Shown here one piece after another: positions 5,542 to 9,140 of a DNA stretch of 9,140 nt (the stretch's first letter is position 1; the number at the start of each line of letters is the position of its first letter). Under the pieces are notes generated by a model. The model worked only from the letters and a program-made list of their open reading frames with translations. It had not been told where the DNA came from and did no database searches. Position numbers and translations under genes: made by a program. The stretch comes from Nitrospirota bacterium (GTDB taxonomy: Bacteria; Nitrospirota; Nitrospiria; Nitrospirales; UBA8639), in contig JAOUNC010000083.1 of the NCBI GenBank assembly GCA_029881175.1, forward strand, positions 1 through 9,140, read 5' to 3'.

Positions 5542-7983
5542 ATGTGGATTCGGCAATTGGTTATAGAATTCTGCATCGTCGGGTTGAGTGTCATAGGTTT
5601 ATTGATTGGTGAAACCATTGTTTTGGCTGAAGGGAACGAGACGCATGTCGCGGATCAAGTCAGGATCATCACGGGTGTTGTGCAGGATGAGAATTACCAT
5701 CCTGTGCCTCACGCGAAAGTGGAGTGGCGTGATCAGGATGGCTCATTACTTGAAGCCCAAGTGACGAACAAAGACGGGGAGTTTATCTTTGGGGTTCCCG
5801 CTCCCGGTATCTATTCCATTAAAGCGAGTCAAGCTGCTTTGTCTAGCGAAACAGTTGTTCTGAAAATTGGGATGGAACCCTTGACCGAAATCCAGTTGAC
5901 CTTGGCCTTGCGCCAAGAATTAACGCTAGAGGTTCTGGCGCCTCTGCCACCTCTTCAACATCATGTCTCAAGTGAGACCTTTTCTGTTAGCCGTAAAGAT
6001 ATCGAAGAGTTGCCACGAGGGAATAACCTCGCATTGAGTGATGTGTTGCTCACACTTCCGAGTGCCACTGATGGCGGACTCGGGCAAGTCCATATTCGTC
6101 AGGAGCATGGAGGGCTGCAATTCCGGATTGATGGCGTGCCCATTCCAGATACTGTTTCGTCTGTTTTTTCAGATATTCTTTCTCCAAGAATCTGGGAACG
6201 AGCCGACATTATTTTAGGTGGACCAGAAGCGCAGTATGGAAATCGGACTGCGGCGGTTCTGGACGTGACCACCAAGAGTGGGTCAGCGCCGCCCTTTGGA
6301 TCCGTGCAATTTTTCGGAGGATCAAATGAAACGATCAATCCCTCATTTGAATATGGTGGGACGGTGGGGGAAGCATTTCGCGTTTATGTGCAGAATAGTT
6401 TTATCTCCACCAATCGAGGGTTGAACCCGCCCACGTTAGGAAAGACGATTTTTCATGACCAAAGTACACGCAATCAAACATTCCTACGTGGGGATTGGCA
6501 AGTTAATAATCAAAGCCATATGACGTGGTTATTCCTGAATTCGATTGCGAAGTTTCAAATTCCGACCCGCCCTAATTTGACGGCTAATCAGAATTTGGTC
6601 GCGTTGATTCAGGCCCAAGACCCCGGTTTTACACCTGTTCGCTCCCAAGACATTGATGAAAATCAAAAAGAGAACAATCAATATAGTCAGGTGGTTTGGC
6701 GCCATGATTTGAGCCCTAACCGGTTTTTTAACTTGGCAGGGTATTTCCGACATACGCGATCGACATTTTCCACAGATCCATTGAACGTGTTGGCCTATAC
6801 GCCAGATTCAGATGAACCATTTTCAGCAGGATCCCAAGATCGATTCGCGTATTCTGGCGGTTTTCGGTTTGACTATACGCATCGGTTGAATCCCGATCAC
6901 TTACTGAAAGCTGGTATGCAAATTGATCGAACCGAAGCGATCAACAAGACTCGTCTTTCTGTATTTCTTCGTGATGGCATGGGGAATCCTACGGGTGGCA
7001 TTGAGTCGCGGAATGCTGATAATCGCACCATTGGGTGGCGTGAGGAGTTCTGGGTGCAGGATCAATGGACACCGTGGGACAAGTGGACATTTAATCTGGG
7101 TGTCCGGTTTGATCAAATTCAAGCGCTGACGAATGATGGGCAGGTCAGCCCGCGTATTGGCATCACGTATGCCCTGACTCCCAAACATGTGTTTCATGTC
7201 TTTTATGGCCGATTATTTACTCCGCCAAGCTTGGAAGCGGTTCAATTTGTTCAACTCAATACCATCGGCACAACCGCCGAACCGGAAAATTTGACTAATC
7301 GGACGGTGGAGCCCGAACGGGCGCATTACTTTGAAGTCGGGTCTGCTCATTCCCTCGGTGATTCGGTGGAGGTGGAATTGACCGGATTTTATAAGCTCAG
7401 TAAAAATCTTTCCGATGCAGGACAATTCGGAACCACGCCGCTGCTCAATTATTTTGCGTTTGAGCGTGGGTGGCAACGGGGCGTAGATTTCAGCATCAAA
7501 GCCAAATTCAGTGAAAAACTCTATGGGCGAGGAAATGTGGCTTGGGGACAATGCCGTGGCAAGAAATTGCAATCTGGATATTTTCTTCTCGAACAAGGTG
7601 AGATTGATGATATTAATAGCAGCAGTGGTGTGTTTTGTGATCATATGCAGTTGGTGACGAGTTCGGCGGTCTTGACGTATCACCCTTTCGAACAGACGAC
7701 GGTGACCGGGCAAATGTTATTCGGCTCCGGGCTACGGACGGCAAATCCCGGAGAAAAGACCAATTCAAATAATAGCCCTTCGCACACCACCTATAATTTC
7801 TCGATTGATCAGGTCATATCGCTATGGGATCACTACAAAGTGGTCCTTGGGTTTGATGTGATCAATGTGTTAGATCAACAGGTGTTCTTGAATAGCGGAG
7901 AAGGCAGTATTGGGTTGGGCGTGTCTCATGCCAATTTGCCTCGATCATTTTTCTTTCGTGGACAATTTTTCTTTGGTGGATAA
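5542..7983 (+). CDS. TonB-dependent outer-membrane receptor with N-terminal carboxypeptidase-regulatory-like domain
   Basis: An 813-residue protein. A signal peptide ends near VLA/EG (residue 29). Residues about 40-125 are a CarboxypepD_reg-like beta-sandwich (RIITGVVQDENYHPVPHAKV, then NKDGEFIFGVPAPGIYSIKA). ELTLEVLAPLP at 126-136 resembles a TonB box. The plug spans about 140-250, with SDVLLTLPSATDGG, VHIRQEHGGLQFRIDGVPIP and the plug-end signature GGPEAQYGNRTAAVLDVTTK. The remainder is a 22-strand-type barrel with typical motifs (YFEVGSAHSLGD, LFGSGLRTANPG, FDVINVLDQQV), ending in an aromatic last strand FFFRGQFFFGG. It should import a bound ligand using TonB energy. The ligand is unknown; a metal or metallophore is suggested only by the His-rich neighbours. 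AAGGGA lies 9 bases before the ATG. Cys671 and Cys699 flank a predicted surface loop and may form a disulfide. Confidence 0.93.
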   Translation: MWIRQLVIEFCIVGLSVIGLLIGETIVLAEGNETHVADQVRIITGVVQDENYHPVPHAKVEWRDQDGSLLEAQVTNKDGEFIFGVPAPGIYSIKASQAALSSETVVLKIGMEPLTEIQLTLALRQELTLEVLAPLPPLQHHVSSETFSVSRKDIEELPRGNNLALSDVLLTLPSATDGGLGQVHIRQEHGGLQFRIDGVPIPDTVSSVFSDILSPRIWERADIILGGPEAQYGNRTAAVLDVTTKSGSAPPFGSVQFFGGSNETINPSFEYGGTVGEAFRVYVQNSFISTNRGLNPPTLGKTIFHDQSTRNQTFLRGDWQVNNQSHMTWLFLNSIAKFQIPTRPNLTANQNLVALIQAQDPGFTPVRSQDIDENQKENNQYSQVVWRHDLSPNRFFNLAGYFRHTRSTFSTDPLNVLAYTPDSDEPFSAGSQDRFAYSGGFRFDYTHRLNPDHLLKAGMQIDRTEAINKTRLSVFLRDGMGNPTGGIESRNADNRTIGWREEFWVQDQWTPWDKWTFNLGVRFDQIQALTNDGQVSPRIGITYALTPKHVFHVFYGRLFTPPSLEAVQFVQLNTIGTTAEPENLTNRTVEPERAHYFEVGSAHSLGDSVEVELTGFYKLSKNLSDAGQFGTTPLLNYFAFERGWQRGVDFSIKAKFSEKLYGRGNVAWGQCRGKKLQSGYFLLEQGEIDDINSSSGVFCDHMQLVTSSAVLTYHPFEQTTVTGQMLFGSGLRTANPGEKTNSNNSPSHTTYNFSIDQVISLWDHYKVVLGFDVINVLDQQVFLNSGEGSIGLGVSHANLPRSFFFRGQFFFGG

Positions 7984-7990
7984 ACGTATT

Positions 7991-8434
7991 ATGTGGCCGT
8001 GGGTTTTTGGGTTGATTGTCACAGGTTGTTTTTTTGGAAATATGCCGAATCTGGCTCAGTCTGAGCAAACGGATTTTCCCACACATCACTCCGATCATGC
8101 CGAAGATGCACAGGTTGACATGCTCCCCTTGGTTCATGTTCATGGGTTGCGAATCAATAAAGATCAACAACTCGGCCCTGTCCCTCAGAAGACTCCATGG
8201 CCCATTGTTCCCAGCCAGTTGGAGGGCAAAGAACTGGATGATTGGCTTAAGGCCCGCTTTCTCGTCAACAAAACGGGAGAGGCGACGGTCGTCATTCTTC
8301 AGCCTGCTACCAATCATGAGTTGACCCAGGTTTCCTTGCAGGCTCTCAAGCAGTGGACGTTTTTGCCCCAAATGGATGGAGACCACCCCGTGGACGGTGA
8401 GGTTTCTATCCGTATCCATTTCCGCACTCAATAA
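7991..8434 (+). CDS. Small TonB_C-domain protein, possible His-rich lipoprotein
   Basis: A 147-residue protein starting 7 bases after the receptor stop, so almost certainly cotranscribed. The C-terminal half resembles a TonB C-terminal domain: WLKARFLVNKTGEATVVILQ, then SLQALKQWTFLPQMDGDHPV and DGEVSIRIHF, which follow the family pattern of a central AL..W.F.P...G.PV and a final strand. Unlike ordinary TonB it has no long N-terminal helix with a proline-rich periplasmic stalk. It begins MWPWVFGLIVTGC, where VTGC fits a lipobox at Cys13, followed by a segment with THHSDHAED and LVHVHGLRI (seven of its nine histidines lie outside the core fold). The n-region lacks positive charge from this ATG; a GTG at 7976, overlapping the receptor gene, would add VDKRI and supply it. 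It may be a lipid-anchored accessory factor of the receptor; energy transduction is doubtful without an inner-membrane helix. Confidence 0.75.
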   Translation: MWPWVFGLIVTGCFFGNMPNLAQSEQTDFPTHHSDHAEDAQVDMLPLVHVHGLRINKDQQLGPVPQKTPWPIVPSQLEGKELDDWLKARFLVNKTGEATVVILQPATNHELTQVSLQALKQWTFLPQMDGDHPVDGEVSIRIHFRTQ

Positions 8435-8706
8435 CTCTTCTTGTGCTCATTCCTTCGTTCATCACAAGTCCTGCCGGAGGGACCGGGTAGAGATGGTAGT
8501 CTCTCTTCTTCTGGTTTCTATATAGACTTTTCCAGGAAAACCACGTATTCTTGATCCTCGGGTGAGTTCTTCGTTTTTTGTTGTCTCACTTGTTGGGCTA
8601 TAGGCATCATGGGTGTTCTCTTCAAGGCCATGAACTGGCCTGCCTACTCGCTCCTTCCATCTTCTTTCCTACAACCACGTCATCCGTTCTTTCTAGCCAA
8701 TTGTTA
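8435..8706. other. Intergenic region, no gene recognised
   Basis: 272 bases between the TonB_C-domain gene and the sensor gene. I see no convincing ORF on either strand and no tRNA-like structure. A 5-bp inverted repeat (AGAGA 8490-8494, TCTCT 8501-8505) with a pyrimidine-rich tail is the only terminator-like element and is weak. No clear promoter pair is visible, although a TATATA stretch lies near 8519-8525. The frame of the next gene is open from 8566, without an ATG before 8707. Confidence 0.5.
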
Positions 8707-9140
8707 ATGGTGAGTTGGTTACCCATCCGTCAGTTCTTTTTTTTGTTGGCCTGTCTCCTTATGGTTTCCAGTGGGCTCCTGGTGTATTGGTTGTATGTTG
8801 GAGCTCTCGAACGGGAACATGTTCGTGTGATGGATCTTGCTTGGCTGCATGCCAAGCAATTGGAAGCTCTTAGCGCGCAATCAACGGAAGATAACAACCG
8901 TCTTTCTGACCACGAAACAATTGCGGTTCGAGTTCAGCGAATTTTTGACGCGCAACAGGCTCCACATCATTTTGGCGAAACCGGTGAAATCCTCTTGGTC
9001 CTGGAAGGAATCGATTCAGGGGAATTCCCGGGTTCTCCCTATGCTGAGCACGAATTTCTTGTTGATGGGCTGGGGAGAATATTCCTAACGGCCTCTGCCC
9101 CCATTCGAAACTCGTCATTAAGCGTGGTGGCCAGGATTGA
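8707..9140 (+). CDS. Membrane sensor protein, N-terminal part (cut by window end)
   Basis: 144 codons with no stop before the window ends. MVSWLPIRQFFFLLACLLMV begins a single strong transmembrane segment (about residues 9-32). A helical stretch (ALEREHVRVMDLAWLHAKQL) leads into a periplasmic sensing domain of Cache type. There HHFGETGEILLVLEG matches the FGxTGE...L...G element common in sensor kinases and diguanylate cyclases, and RIFLTASAPIRNSSLSVVAR matches the later strand in which such domains return to the membrane. The output domain lies beyond the window, so whether this is a histidine kinase, a GGDEF/EAL protein or a chemoreceptor is open. ATG at 8707 is the first ATG after the frame's stop at 8563; no good ribosome binding site is seen, and upstream TTG or CTG starts are possible. 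A functional link to the receptor cassette is possible but unsupported. Confidence 0.75.
   Translation, partial: MVSWLPIRQFFFLLACLLMVSSGLLVYWLYVGALEREHVRVMDLAWLHAKQLEALSAQSTEDNNRLSDHETIAVRVQRIFDAQQAPHHFGETGEILLVLEGIDSGEFPGSPYAEHEFLVDGLGRIFLTASAPIRNSSLSVVARI

Noticed and set aside
8490..8505. AGAGA/TCTCT hairpin as terminator
   Set aside because: Only 5 bp, weak, and followed by a mixed pyrimidine stretch rather than a T-run.
8837..9088. Closed plus-strand ORF inside the right-edge region
   Set aside because: It is a shadow of the open sensor frame, which has a membrane segment and a recognisable sensing domain.

Overview
The window looks like a chromosomal stretch of a Gram-negative bacterium. 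It encodes an outer-membrane TonB-dependent receptor, signal-peptide and lipoprotein-like leaders, and AGGAGG/AAAGGAG ribosome binding sites. Base composition is moderate and genes are closely packed. The gene mix (radical SAM/DUF512-like protein, Shethna-type ferredoxin next to MoaB, single-domain retropepsin, TonB receptor with a short TonB_C protein) reminds me of Nitrospirota (Nitrospira-like). That assignment is inference from family resemblance only. I see no rRNA, tRNA, CRISPR array, insertion sequence or phage gene.

Layout: 92-1333 (+) is a radical SAM enzyme with a DUF512-like C-terminal half. It is followed by a tiny exported Cys-containing protein (1420-1632, +) and a PhzF-family isomerase (1735-2667, +). 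These converge on a minus-strand group, read from right to left: a gamma-glutamylcyclotransferase-like protein (4118-3675), a thioredoxin-like [2Fe-2S] ferredoxin (3603-3277) and a MogA/MoaB protein with a histidine-rich N-terminal tail (3252-2695). A plausible promoter lies at 4181-4151, so these three may be one operon. A membrane-anchored retropepsin-like protease (4835-4287, -) follows and is divergent from the next block.

5067-8434 (+) is a compact three-gene block: a small exported His/Cys protein, an 813-residue TonB-dependent receptor with an N-terminal carboxypeptidase-regulatory-like domain, and, seven bases later, a small protein with a TonB_C-like C-terminal domain, a His-rich segment and a lipobox-like sequence instead of the usual membrane anchor and proline-rich stalk. 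I read this as a possible metal or metallophore uptake cassette. Its control region carries nested TGCAAAT/TTGCAA inverted repeats before a TTGACA box. A second leader, just before the receptor gene, can form competing helices. The substrate cannot be told from sequence alone.

The right edge (8707 to the end, +) is the N-terminal sensor part of a membrane signalling protein, cut by the window. Of everything here, the receptor cassette and the radical SAM gene with its small companion are the best candidates for something not yet described.
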